A stretch of 64,000 nt of DNA from Lyophyllum atratum (lineage: Eukaryota > Basidiomycota > Agaricomycetes > Agaricales > Lyophyllaceae): contig JACGCN010000068.1 of the NCBI GenBank assembly GCA_014905825.1, positions 108,348 to 172,347 of the forward strand, given 5' to 3'. Positions 34,701 through 46,591 of this stretch are shown here, in pieces (position 1 is the first letter of the stretch; every line of letters starts with the position of its first letter). The position numbers were made by a program, and so were the translations under genes. The notes beneath the pieces were generated by a model that did not search any database, was not told the DNA's origin, and saw only the letters and a list, made by a program, of their open reading frames with translations.

Positions 34701-34925
34701 CTGCTTGGTCGCTCGAGGTACTACCCTGGGCGGCGGATGGCGATGAGTCCACCACGTGGTCCCGGACGAGGCGGCGGCCCCATGGTCGGGAATTCTCCAT
34801 TTCTATGGTTATGTACTCTTGTGGCAACCTGGTGAGAGGTGCCCACAGGTGGAGTACAATCGAGAGGGAGGATGTCCGACCGGGGTCATGCATGATGGAA
34901 GAAACCTCGCGCGGCCCTTGAACGT
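34700..34925 (-). repeat. Hairpin-bearing dispersed repeat, copy B
   Basis: Most diverged copy of the family, inverted relative to the other two. On the plus strand the arms are 34779-34818 (CCCATGGTCGGG onward to GTACTC) and 34852-34884 (from GAGTAC to GTCCGACCGGGG). The two arms keep their complementarity although the sequence has drifted from copies A and C. Homology with copy A extends beyond the arms into a stretch that reads AAGGGCCGCGCGAGG on the minus strand. Confidence 0.65.
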
Positions 34926-37399
34926 CATACGCCAACAGGTAGTTCCACCCAGTAGATGCCACTGCCATCTAGGTAGCGTGTGGACCATCTTACAGACGAG
35001 GAGGAACGGAGAGTTTATCGAGATGCGGCAGCCACAGCGACTGTGGAGCTTAGGCGACAAAGGTGGGAGGTTTCGCGTGTCTGCGTTGGGAGGTGTTGGT
35101 CACCAATAATTTTCTTTGTCACGAACAGGCCATCTATATTCCACATATCTCCACATTCTTTCCAACTCGTAGCTCGGGGGCCTTCATTACCCCAATTTTG
35201 CTCCAGAGGATCATCCGACTTATTCCAAGGTCCCCACGTTATGGCGCCCAGGAGTTCCTGACAGGCTTATCGTGCTTCTGGCCATTATAAAACCCGAGCT
35301 TGTCTCTCCTTTTTGTTCTATTTACGGGGAAAGCCTTGCTGTCGTCCCATTCACCTGACCTCCTCGCCCCGTTTTCTACAGGTGCCCATCGATAACTCGT
35401 CATCGACACGACATATATCTAGGTTCCGCCACCAGCTTGGGACCCGACAGACCTTTCTAGACAAGGGTCCATCTCACGACGTATCCCCTGACCTCATGTA
35501 CAACAAACAAGAAGCCTCCATTATTTTCCATTTGGCGTGGTGACACTTCTTTGCCGGCTCCTCCTCGTATCATGTCGGAATCGATAATGCTCACCTGGTT
35601 CCACGTCCTCAGATTGACTTATCGTGATGGGGGTTGGCTCCCAGTATCTCGTTAACTGTTCCACGAGACGTCATTCGTACTGGCCTCACCAGGGAATGAT
35701 GACTACACGGCCGACATCTCGATACGATTATCCCGTGGACTTGTGTCACAGTGAGGGACCTTGTCGTCGACCTCTGCCGCGTTGGTTGCACGAGGTCTCC
35801 GTAGAGCCTTCGTAAGTCTTTCTGATTGCGGAATATGGCCACCTACATAAATTATCCTGGTCCAGAAGAGATAAAAAGAGTGTGTTCGTCGTTACGTTGT
35901 ACATGAACATCTGTACTACACGTTCGCGTCAAGACAGCTCGCTCACTTATATTCAATCATAAAAAAGGATCTCCAAAGCGCAGAACCTGGTCTAGTGCAA
36001 GGCAATCCACGTACTTGCGAGGTCGGTCTCTACAGCTTGTCACGTCTCCAACTTCCTGGATGGAAATGTTTGTAGAAACGTGCGTTTACATACACTTAAG
36101 GAAATTACGCCGAAGCCAAGATGTTAGAGATAGAAGTCTCTTAATCCAACGTCCATGACCGGATGTGAACTTCCATGACAGGCATAACCCCTGCTGATAG
36201 CATCTGCGGAGAACCATCGATAGCGAAAGGCAGTGCTTGAAGCGAGATTGCATACAACACTGACATTCTTCCTAAATGCGCACGGCCTATCGCCACTCGG
36301 CAGCGCATCGTGGCGCATCCTTGCTACATCTATTGGTTCCTGAAGGCCCCAAGTCTTGCTGTCGTGTGAACCTTAGAAAGCACCTGATTGCACTTTGGAA
36401 GGATAGCATGATACGCCGTACAGAGATGACGGTCTGAATGACGCGAAAATTGTGGGTCCTCGCAATGTAGTCCCTAAAAGGAACACATGGGGGTTCCGCA
36501 CGACGTACATGGCATCTATAGATATCGATTTTCCACGTCAGCATCGTGGACCACGACAGTGGAAACTCTAAGAACAAGCAGACCCGGTGGTCGCCGAATG
36601 AACTGAGGGGTAGAAGCCTGCCTTCTAGACTAGTGCTACGCAGTCAAAGAACCTTTTATCGATAACCTTATATTATCTATGTAAGTGGAGGGAAACGTTC
36701 CAGGACCTCAAAGGGCTCACGAAAATGCTTCTCTCCCGAGCTGAAAAAGCGGTTTACAAGCGAAGATGAGGTAGATGTTCTCAGCCGCCTGTGGATCTAG
36801 ACGCGTGGGAGAGTTGTGGACTTATCGGGGGCGCCTTGTAAAGGGAGCGGTCGAAGAATACACCGCTCAGTCTTTTGGTTGAATGGAATGTCAGCATCCC
36901 AATGGTATGTACGGAGGTTGCGCCTGGATAATCGACTACCTCCGATGGATATAAACATATACCTTGCCATGACTCCGCATCTGAAGCTGGTCCTTTTTAA
37001 CCTGGTGGCTTGGATGGCCAGGCGAATGAGTTGGATATCCAGGGTCTTGTTGACCACCAAAATAGAGCCACTATTCAACCAACGTCACCAGACACATGGT
37101 GAAGATCTAGGAGGGGAGAATCCGAACAATTGGAATGATCTTTCGTGCCAGATGGAGAAATATGGGGTGCCCAGTTGAACGCCCCCGAAGACCCCGGTCG
37201 GCGAGGTTTCAAGCAGAGGGTACAAAGACTAAATCTGAAGTAAACACGAAGGATTTGCTCGTGACGAAGTTTATTAATAAGATTGATGGCAGTGACCATC
37301 GTCACTCGCCACAAGCTATAAAGCCGTCCACCATCCCAAAAACTCCATCGACCCTCCCAACTCCAACACACGCGACCTACATACCTCTTCCTTGCTATG
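34926..37399. other. Gene-poor interval between repeat copies B and C
   Basis: About 2.5 kb. A TATA-like ATTATAAAA is present at 35284-35291, followed by pyrimidine-rich sequence, but no gene could be read after it. Open frames on both strands (such as 36287-36577 minus, 36816-37178 plus) have no recognised domain. Confidence 0.35.
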
Positions 37400-37690
37400 A
37401 TGCTATGCCACTTCCTGCTTCTTATTTTTTTGCCCGCCTATCTAGACTTTGTTGCTTCAACTTTCAAGGGGATGCACGACGCGTCGTCTGTCTGCTATTC
37501 ACGGCGACCTGGACCAATCCTTGGTCGGGCGTGGTCCATCTCATTATGTACTCCGCCAAGTGATACCTCTTCCGAGGCTGTCGCGGGAGTACATTACCAT
37601 GGGAATGGATGACTCCCGACCATGGTGCCGTACCTTGTCTCGGGAATGCGTAGCGACGCGTCGCCTCATCCATCGGCCCAGCAATATCTT
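37400..37690 (+). repeat. Hairpin-bearing dispersed repeat, copy C
   Basis: Same orientation as copy A. The arms are 37519-37553 (CCTTGGTCGGGCGTGGTCCA onward to GTACTC) and 37587-37625 (from GAGTAC to GACCATGG). The right arm and the bases just after it match copy A over 44 consecutive positions; the loop and outer flanks differ at many sites. The direct frame across the right arm reads EYITMGMDDSRPWCR in both A and C and a related peptide in B, but no complete protein is encoded. Confidence 0.72.
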
Positions 37691-39440
37691 CAATATCCAA
37701 GCTAATAATAAATGAACGATTGCTGGTGACGCGGACTTTCGTAAGGCTAGGACCGTCCCGACAATTTAACATGGGAACGATGTCGATGGATGGGCATCGA
37801 GAACTCTGCGTGTCGGGGGAGGCAAATCAGTGCTAGAGCTAGTAAGAATTGGTACATCTGTTATTAGGTTTAATTCACTGACATTTGTCTGCAGGGAGCT
37901 TGGTGATTGTTGTTCGAGAGCAGCTGGGTTCGTCTACTTCCCGTTCTCGAAGCTGAATTAGATGTTGATTCTGTCATCTGTCATCGACACTGAGTACTCA
38001 GAACATTACTTACGTATTATATCTATTGATACTCCTCGTCAATATAGCTCTTACAAAGTAATGAGGCTCGTCGTCCTTCTCTTCAAAATCCGATTCGGGT
38101 GGCGTATTTCCAAGGTCGCTCAATCTTCAAGGTAATCATTCCAATCAAGGCCTATTACAAGCGGCTTAAGTGCCTCACCTGAAGCAGAGATGCCCTAGGC
38201 CTAATCAGTAATGAGTCGCGGATAGCAAGCCTGTTAACACCGGAAAGATATACTTATGATGGCTTGCCGCTTCTCATCTAGTCCACGGATCAACTACATC
38301 CGCCCCGAAGCCTTCTCCTCTCCCAGTAAGTACGAAAAACATTTTGATCGACCGCCGCCCCGGTTTCCAATGCTCCGGTGAAGCTTACGCTAGGAGAACG
38401 AGGTCGGGTTTGTGTTGTCACGCCGTCACCCGTACCCAAGGATCCTTGTTCGTCCGTTCCTGGAGGAAGGTTCTGGCGGTAGGATATATTATACGGGTGA
38501 GAGCCTATGGACTCATAAGGAGCTCGAAGCTAACGGTAGCAGGTTTAACGGCGCCCATCCACCTCCCAGCGTTCAAAAAATCATCGCAGGTCGAGCGAGA
38601 GGGCGGCTCGTGCGGCGCATGAATGACACGCATGGCTCGGACTTGATAGCCTACTTCGCTGCGATGCACTGGCACCATGGAGGCCGCCAGGCTCTCCTGC
38701 TGACTGTTGCTAGCGCGAAAACTGAAAGAAACCGAAACAACCGAGAACCACGGAAAGCGTTGAGATGAATTCGTAATGATAGTGGGGTCGTGCACACTGC
38801 GGTAGGAGTAGTGGCAGTATAATACCGGCATCATATCTAATCGCTGACTTGGAACAGCCGCCGGTTTTTGAGTCCGCTCGGCTGCCTTCGCCAGGCACAG
38901 CCACAACCATGATTGACTCGACTCGGATTGAACTTCAGATTCGCCCAATGTGATACGTGCTCCTGCCGCTGGGTCCCTGGCATCATGCATCAGCCTCCGT
39001 GGGTCGTAGAAATTAATCCCCACCCACCACCTCCCAACCGCCCTTTTGTAAATTCATGCGCACCATTCAATTACTCTGTCACTCCTCGGGGAATCTACTA
39101 TGGCTACCGGCGGAAGTTGAAGCTCAGGTGTTGGACGGGCCCGAATGACACCGGAGCGTTTTGATGGGTGGTACAGGTATCTTCCTCGCAAGCGCCACTG
39201 TGGTGTGGCTTACGGGCTCTCTGCCGGAAACGTGACCTCAGGTGGTGGCGAGGACTTTGCATGTGCTACTAGGAGGCGCGGCCACGATGGTGTGTCAAAT
39301 TCATCCGCAGTCATCTACCGAAATATTAACGTACGATGCCACCGCAGTGTTCCAGGATTTCTCCATGATCTGGGGCAACGGGCTCAAAGACGGCACGTAT
39401 CACGGAAGCAATTCAGACATCGGGGCTCGAACTATCATGC
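37691..39440. other. Gene-poor interval
   Basis: About 1.75 kb. Two overlapping plus-strand frames at 38344-38768 and others near 39145-39490 are open but have no recognised domain and do not splice together convincingly. I see no RNA gene or mobile-element protein. Confidence 0.35.
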
Positions 39441-39522
39441 CCTTCGAGTTGGTTGCAGAACGATCGCGACGAAAAACTGAGGCGCAATAACTTTACACCG
39501 CGAAAAGCTATTCACGCACTCC

Positions 39523-39556
39523 AGTACCATGCGTCTTACAGTACCATGCGTCTTAC
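39523..39556. repeat. 17-base tandem duplication
   Basis: AGTACCATGCGTCTTAC occurs twice head to tail with no mismatch and no spacer. It lies at the edge of the degenerate reading frame that follows and looks like a small recent slippage or repair event. Confidence 0.9.
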
Positions 39557-39594
39557 CCGGGGTTTCCACGAATTCTTGAAAGTCTGCGCCATCA

Positions 39595-40095
39595 AAGAAT
39601 ACTCTCCAGCCTTTTTCTCGCGCCTTGGATTTACAGACCTTACAGTGCCAAAAATGCCGTACATTTCTAAACAGCCTTTGTGGACAAACTCGAAGTGGCG
39701 ACTCCAACCTTCGAGTATTATGGATAGCTGAAACTCCAACCGTGGCACGGTTCCCTTCTGTTATTCGCTCGCGAACAGCCTTACGCCTTTTTCATAAATT
39801 ATGCAGGGTTTAGCATAAATGGGGTCAGTGTGGCAAGCGATGCCTATGGCTCAAGGTTAAACAACCTGGTCATCAGGCCATGGCTTGGGGCTTGGACCTC
39901 CCAGCCACCATTCATTGACTTCCTTGCGGATCTCCGGAAATTTTTTCGACCCCTTCCCACCACCAGCTTCCCAGCGCTGACGGCGGAGCATCTTTCACCC
40001 AAGTCCCGACCATCGCCACTGCCGCTATTACTTTGGTGCGGATACACATGGCTCCCTGAGGTCGAGACACACTCACGATTTTCATATTATGATTA
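39595..40095 (+). pseudogene. Degenerate reading frame, family unknown
   Basis: One plus-strand frame reads as protein for about 165 codons but is interrupted by a TAA near 39667 and a TAG near 39725. Parts such as DKLEVATPTFEYYG, ARE-QPYAFFINYAGFSIN and NLVIRPWLGAW have protein-like composition. No family is recognised. It may be a decayed gene or chance. Confidence 0.25.
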
Positions 40096-41446
40096 GAGGC
40101 ATCAACTACTCGTTTTGAAAGCTAGGAAATTCGAAGAGATATGTGCAATGCAGCAGCAACCGCGGCGAAACCTACCTTCAAGAAATATTTGCAAAACCCA
40201 TCTCGTTAAACATGTCTTCGATAGCTTCAAGCTACACAGGATATAGGAAGTCACGTCTCCTCAGTATGCTTCATTTAAGAGGATGTGATTAAACAGACTC
40301 GTCGCGGAGTCCCAAGGTCAAAGGCATTACTATTTTTGGGATATGGAAGATGCCGCAATCCTGTGCTATAAAACAGTGAAAGTAACTGGAAGTAGCTCCC
40401 CACCTCCCACTACCTTCATATCGCCGTGCATTGACGCTCCCTATTCTGAAACTATCCAAATCCCCTGCTATAACCGAGTCAAAAAAGCCTATGTTCACCC
40501 GCACGCCGGCCAACCACGTCCAGAGCAGGGAGTCGACGAGTTAAAGAAGGTGCTTACCACTCTATCTCTATTCTTCAACGACGCTTACCTTGACGTTTTG
40601 CTGAAGATCTCTGTCGATGAACGTAATAGGAGACGGCGCTGATATATAGCCTCGCTTCCTTATTCGGCGTTCGCTTGTCATTTGGTAAAAGCACAGAACG
40701 GAAAGTAGGGGTAGATGGAGGGGGTCCAAGCATGGAGGTAACACACACACGATGTCTGCACGTATGCCACTCCCACAGACAGGTGAGCGTGTTTTTTGAC
40801 CGCCCTCATACATAGCTGAAAGACATATACAGCTCGGACACTGATTGCCTGGCGGTATATGGCACTAGCGGAAGACGACTCATGGCGGCCTCGACGGCGC
40901 TGTGGCGGATGATGTGGCTCAATAAGCTGGAGTGGAGGTCTAGAGATTAGGCAGTGCAGAACGACGCACTTGCCCTTTCTTTACTAGTCGATCCGAAGAT
41001 TCCCATGGTACAGAACGAATGTATACTATTCTCGCTTTGTACACTGGACATTGTGCTAATGTGACGAACTCTGACATTCTCGAAGCTGTTTGGATTCAAA
41101 ATCTATTTCTTTAAGTGATGAACGGAAGGAAGACCTGTGAATTGCACCTCGGGTTCGTCCAGAACTCGAACGGCAAAGAACTACTTCAAATCCTCTGCAA
41201 TCTTCTTCGTAGCCAAATGGTCTTCGTTTCCTGACCCAGTCGCTTACCACATGGAAGCAAATCATATTGTCGAGTAGACATTCGTTCGTGTACGCGTCTT
41301 GAACGCAGAGTACTAGTGTCTCATCGTTGCAGCCCGTCCGCTACCGTACAGGAATTGCAACAGTGCTAGTGATATTATAATGAGGTCATGATTCTAAAAG
41401 GGGATAAGGAAAAGTTAGTGTCTCTCAAGACGGTTGCAACCATTTC
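40096..41446. other. Intergenic, upstream of the ABC1-family gene
   Basis: About 1.35 kb without a recognised gene. A plus-strand frame at 40343-40642 (99 codons) has no known domain and no convincing splice partners. The promoter of the ABC1-family gene should lie in its last few hundred bases. Confidence 0.4.
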
Positions 41447-43954
41447 ATGACTTTCCTGCATCGCGAGTCCCTGAGCTGGAGGCGGCATCTCCAGTTGCCC
41501 AGGCCCTTCCAACAACAATGCCGCCACCTCAGGACACCCAGACGACCATGGAACCACACTAGCAATGCCCTGTCACGGTCTCGACTGACACGCAGCCCAT
41601 GGATCTTCTACCCCGCATCCTTACTGATACTCGGAGGGGCCGGCTGGGTTGCGTACGAGAACTCAAAAACGTTTAGATACACCGTTCTTGCTGTTGTACG
41701 CTGCTCCAGGGTTGGAGGTGGGTTAGCGATCTGCGTGTGAGGTATTGAACGAATGACTAAACGCCGGGGTTATAGGTGCGGCGGTCCTTGGAGCCATCGA
41801 CTACAAGGCGACGTTTGCTCGGCACTATGCATCGGAAACTGATTACACGCGAGCGGTATCGGAATGTCATAGACGTAGTGCGGAGAGGTTGCTCAAAGCA
41901 CTTCTCGCCAATGGAGGTACGTAGTACTCTTGGATCGGTGATACGCCGCTAGTACACCGCCGACCAGACCTTGAATAATTCCAGGTGTCTTCATCAAGAT
42001 GGGTCAGCACATGGCTTCATTATATATGCTTCCGATGGAGTGGACGAGTACCATGCGGCCATTACAGGACCAATGCGAACCTACACCATATGAAGACTTC
42101 GACGCGCTCTTTCGAACAGACATGGGGATGTCGATGGCGGAGGTCTTCGAGGAATTTGACCCGGACCCAATTGGGGTAGCAAGCCTGGCACAGGTCCATA
42201 TAGCGACACATCGGGAGACAGGGAAGCAGGTCGCGGTTAAGGCATGTTTCTGTCCCGTCGCCTATTTTGCGTCATGGCTCACTCAGATGAACAGCTGCAG
42301 CATCCACACCTCGCAGAGTTTTGCAATATTGATATGGAAATGGTGGATGTCACGCTAGGTTGTTTTTCTGCTAGTTTGAGTATGCCAGGTGCTCATATCA
42401 TGGTCTTACAGGGTGGATCAAATACTGGTTCCCTGATTTTGAGTTTACATGGCTAGCGGTGCGTACATGCAAGCATTTTGCCTACCACACAGTCTCTAAT
42501 GCATCGCTTCCAGGAAGAGATGCGGACTAACCTACCGAAAGAGATGGACTTCGTGAACGAAGCTCAGAATGCTGCACGGACAATAGAGGACTTCAAGTCT
42601 ATTCGGACATCTTTATATATACCCGAGGTAATTACGGCGACGAAGAGGGTCCTCATTATGGAATACATCCAAGGAGGACGGGTGGACGATCTCAAGTATC
42701 TGGCGGACGCAAATATCGATCGCAACAAGGTGGCCCTGGAGTTGTCCCGGATATTCAACCAGATGGTCTTCGTTAACGGATGGTTCCATGCTGTACGTGA
42801 CTTTACCCCGCGCTGCAGCACCCCGTAATCTGACTTGTACTCACCAGGACCCTCACCCTGGTGAGCCAGTTCGTCAAACAAACTATGTAGAATTACATAG
42901 TTGACTATCCGTGTCCGGTATGATAGGAAACCTGCTCATCCGACGGGCATGCAAAACCTCGAAGTCTCCCTATAACTTCGAGATCGTGCTACTCGACCAC
43001 GGGCTATACTTCGATTTGGACCCTGAGCTCCGGGTTAACTACGCTAAGCTTTGGCTTGCTCTCATCGCACCCGCCTCGCCTTCAACTAACTTGGACCGCC
43101 GAAAATACGCGCAACTCGTGGGGAATATCGGACCTGATCTTGTAGGCCACACCATATGTATCGCATATTCTTATTGTTCGCTTACATGTTACGTAGTATC
43201 CCATATTCGAGGCAGCCCTCACTGGGCGAGCTGCGCTCGAGGGTACCGTGAGTAGCGAGCATAAGGATGACGGCTCGTTCCATCGTGCATCCAGTATGAT
43301 CGACATGAAGGCCCCGTCGGAGGCAGAGATGGACGCTATCAGGAATGCCGTTATCTCAACGGAGGGCCTGCTGACGTCCGTGTTTGACGTCCTACGCCGT
43401 GTACCGCGGAGGGTGCTGATGGTGCTGAAGCTGAATGACCTGACGCGGTACGTTGGTATTTTGACGCCCACTAGGTCTACGTCATGTTTCTCATTCAATT
43501 GATTGGTTAGGAGCCTTGACTATGCGCTCATGACGACGCATTCTAACGTACGTGGAACATATATTTTTCTCGATGGGGAGGCTTGGCTGATCGGCTGAGC
43601 GACAGATACGCATATTCGTGATCACTGCGAAGTACTGCACATACGCCGTCTGGCAAGACGAACGCAAGCGGCTCTTCGACGCCATGAAGCAGAAGGGCAT
43701 CCTCTCCTTCCGTCTGTTGAAGGATTACTTTTCGTGTTGGTGGTAAGCTGGTTGACGCTGCTGTTCGATGTTGTGAGCGCTGACTGGTCTGCGTCTTCAG
43801 GAGATTCGAAAAGACGTATACGCAGCTGGTCCTGGTGGAGTCGTTCATGGACATCAAGGCGTATGGCGTCAAGACGAGGGCATGGATAAAGGGATTGTGG
43901 AAAAGGGGCTTTGTGGGCGCGCACCAGGCTGCGGCTGGGTTGGCGTATGAGTAG
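41447..43954 (+). CDS. Mitochondrial ABC1/UbiB-family kinase-like protein (ADCK1/MCP2 type)
   Basis: Twelve exons: 41447-41717, 41776-41916, 41985-42241, 42295-42358, 42412-42458, 42514-42792, 42848-42860, 42927-43141, 43197-43447, 43511-43547, 43606-43742 and 43801-43954. The product has 621 residues. An Arg/His-rich, acid-poor N-terminus and a membrane segment (about 47-66, PASLLILGGAGWVAYE) suggest the mitochondrial inner membrane. Family motifs: the KxGQ signature (Lys142-Gln145 in VFIKMGQ), the Ala-rich loop GVASLAQVHIA, VAVK with Lys223, HADPHPGN (Asp354, Asn359) and DHG in place of DFG (Asp381). The DHG and overall order resemble ADCK1/yeast Mcp2, linked to mitochondrial lipid homeostasis, more than Coq8. 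The intron after 42241 uses a GC donor (AAG/GCATGT). Converges on the SUB1 gene. Confidence 0.93.
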
Positions 43955-44231
43955 ATGGTGTATTCTTGGGGTGGGCTTTTATTTTAGATTTGAACTATAG
44001 ATATCCTTAATTCCGTGTGGCTGTCCGCATAAATGTACTCTTGGTAAGTAGCTGGCAAGATTATACTTGAGCAAGGGATCTTTTCCGTGGCAAGCGATTC
44101 GATATTGATATGGTTACAGCATTATATCTTGTACATTTACATTGTTATGATGAAGCTTACTAGTATATAGTGGATCGAGTGCCAGGAGGATAGCGAACAA
44201 TAGAGCGTGCATTCAACGTGCATTGCTGCAA

Positions 44232-44927
44232 TTACGTCTTTTTCTTCACTGTTGCCAACAGCTCGTCAACCGTGCTTATAGAGGTCTTCAACGTCTCCCA
44301 CTACGCAAGGGAAACAACATAAAAATGTGGTCAGGAGCCTGGAAACCAAGGAACATACCTGCTCCAACGTCAACGATATTCCCTTCTTCCCTGGTTTCTC
44401 CTCCCCGCCGGCCTCGTAAAACTCGCGAATGTCGACCAGTGAAATCCCCTTGAAGCTCCGAACAGTCGCACGTTTCTTCTTCCCCAAGTTTATGTATTTG
44501 TCGCCCTCAGAAGAGGTTTTCACCACGTTATCGTCCCTTTCGCCGTCTTTAGACGCGTTTTTCTGCGGATTTGACGCGTTTATGTGAATAGCTACACGGT
44601 AATGGGAGAGATGTAGGCACCTTCGGTGGCTTCGTGTCTTCAGGTGGTTCCGTCTTGGGTTTCTTCGCAAGCGGAGGCTCGTCGGAGTCCAGCTCGTCTT
44701 CTTCTTTCACAGCCACGTCTTCAGAGTCGGATTCCTCTTTTACAATCTTTCTCTATACGATTGATGGCTCATTCGTCAATTTGCTTTAAAGGAGACCGAT
44801 TAATGGAATTATTTACATGAGTAGCCGTGCGCTTGGACCGCGGTTTGGGCTGTTCTTCTGCGGAAGACTCCTGGTAGTCAGAGTTGTCATGTTCGTCTTC
44901 GTCGCTGCTAGCCTTGCGTTTCGCCAT
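44232..44927 (-). CDS. SUB1: Transcriptional coactivator PC4/Sub1
   Basis: Four exons, complement of 44232-44300, 44359-44562, 44621-44752 and 44817-44927, encode 171 residues. The single-stranded-DNA-binding PC4 domain is at about 100-165: KYINLGKKKRATVRSFKGIS, then LVDIREFYE and, across the last junction, LTLEQ/WETLKTSI. PC4/Sub1 binds ssDNA and supports RNA polymerase II (and III) transcription. The N-terminal ~85 residues are Ser/Glu/Lys-rich with acidic runs, as in human PC4, and carry likely nuclear-localisation stretches (PRSKR, LAKKPKTEP). It shares its promoter with ERG25, the start codons being 205 bases apart. Confidence 0.93.
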
Positions 44928-45132
44928 GCGGAGCACAAAGGATGGGGAGTGACACTAGTGCCTGGAGCTCAGTGTTTGACCTTGTTGTCGTGACGCGATC
45001 AGAGCGTTGATCCCGTCAATGATCACGTGTCCAAAATTCCTCCAACAAAGTGGTGCGCTCCATCTTCTTTTCAGTCTGCCGATTTTTTATAAGTAGTGGG
45101 AGGTCTCACGACTTCGCTTCGTCTTGACCACC
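44928..45132. promoter_or_regulatory. Bidirectional promoter SUB1/ERG25
   Basis: The 205 bases between the two start codons must drive both genes. An E-box, CACGTG, at 45024-45029 (context GATCACGTGTCC) and a TATA-like TTTATAAG at 45086-45093, about 40 bases before the ERG25 ATG, are visible. In fungi, sterol genes including ERG25 are commonly controlled by SREBP-type bHLH factors, which can bind E-box or SRE sites. Assigning this E-box to such a factor is inference. Confidence 0.6.
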
Positions 45133-46329
45133 ATGTCCTTCAATGTCACGGCCCACCCGGACCTCTACTCCACCACCGACTTTTCCTCTCTCAACTGGTT
45201 CGAGCAACAGTGGGTAGCGTGGTATGTCGCGATCGGCAACCCCATTATTGCAACAGGTTTAATGAGCTTTTTGCTCCACGAAGTGCGCTTCACATCTACT
45301 CTTCATGCTCTCCTGCTGACAACCATTTAGGTTGTCTACTTTGGACGTTCCGTTCCATGGATTATCATCGACGCGATACCATACTTCCGCAAATGGAAAC
45401 TCCAGGCTGGTAAAATCCCCACTGCAGCAGAGCAGTGGGAGTGCACCAAGCTGGTCCTCTTCTCTCACTTCACTATCGAACTTCCCACAGTAAGTCTAAT
45501 AAATCCTGCTCTCGACGGTACACGTCTGACTCGCAGCTTGAAGATTTGGTTGTTCCATCCGCTGGCAGAATCCATCGGCATGTCGACGTACCAGGTGCCC
45601 TTCCCGTCTTGGCAGACCATGGTGCCTCAAGTCGCCTTCTTTTTCTTTTTCGAGGACTTTTTCCATTTCCTGGGTAAGTGGACTTCGCTATATCCTCGGA
45701 TTACGGGACTCATTCTCTTCTCAGCCCACCAGATGCTTCACACCGGCCCTCTGTACAAGCACATTCACAAAATTCACCATAAGTACTCGGCGCCTTTCGG
45801 TCTTGCCGCAGAGTACGCCCATCCCGCCGAAGTCATGATTCTCGGCACTGGAACCATCCTCGGACCTTTGCTCTACTGCTATTTCACGCAGAACTTCCAC
45901 ATCGTCACTATGTACATTTGGATCACACTCCGCCTCTTCCAGGCCATCGACGCACATAGCGGTTATGGTAAGTCTCGGTTTCTCGCATGTTTGCGCGTCA
46001 TTGATGAGATTCTAGACTTCCCGTGGTCTCTGCAACATATCCTTCCCTTCTGGTCTGGTGCCGAACACCACGATTTCCATCATATGGCCTTTACGAACAA
46101 CTTCTCCACATCGTTCCGGTGGTGGGATCGTATCTTCGGTACTGATAACAAGTACCTGGAATACCGTGCCCGTGTCGATGCTGCGAAGGCTTCAATGAAA
46201 AATGCGACCCAAGAGCAGAAGGATGCAATTGAGAAAAAGTTTATGGCCGAGGTGGAGGCTGAGGGAATCAGAGCCGAGGCTGAGGCTGAGGGCAGCGCAC
46301 CACCCCGTAAGACAGTGAAGGTCCAATAA
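45133..46329 (+). CDS. ERG25: C-4 methylsterol oxidase Erg25
   Basis: Five exons (45133-45282, 45331-45489, 45544-45673, 45725-45967, 46016-46329) encode 331 residues. The ER membrane enzyme removes the C-4 methyl groups of 4,4-dimethylzymosterol with cytochrome b5 electrons in ergosterol synthesis. All three His clusters of the fatty acid hydroxylase superfamily are visible: HFLAHQMLH (about 144-152), HIHKIHHKYSAPFG (about 159-172) and AEHHDFHH. Hydrophobic segments surround them. The C-terminal ~60 residues are charged (KNATQEQKDAIEKK, AEAEAEG) and longer than in yeast. The ATG at 45133 has context CCACCATG. Confidence 0.96.
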
Positions 46330-46591
46330 ATAATATACCATAGACACATACCTTACCACCACTACAATATACACTATTTACGGAGATCGTCTCAGACTTG
46401 TGAGTTGGCGACTTGTGTAAGGAATGATGATGGGTTTGGATATGTCCCGATTTGGAATGCTGACGCAATAAGGATCTAGCCCTGAAATCCTCTCTCCTCA
46501 CTCTGACCAACATCCTTGACTTGGATCCCAACCATCTGCAACTCTAGGGAACGATTGGGATTTCTTTCTTCCCGACTTTTTGTCGTGGACA
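46330..46591. other. Short intergenic region before TOM1
   Basis: 262 bases containing the ERG25 3' UTR and the promoter and leader of the next gene. No additional feature recognised. Confidence 0.5.

Noticed and set aside
36287..37178. Open frames between repeat copies B and C as possible transposon genes
   Set aside because: No integrase, transposase or reverse-transcriptase motif and no terminal repeats were seen.
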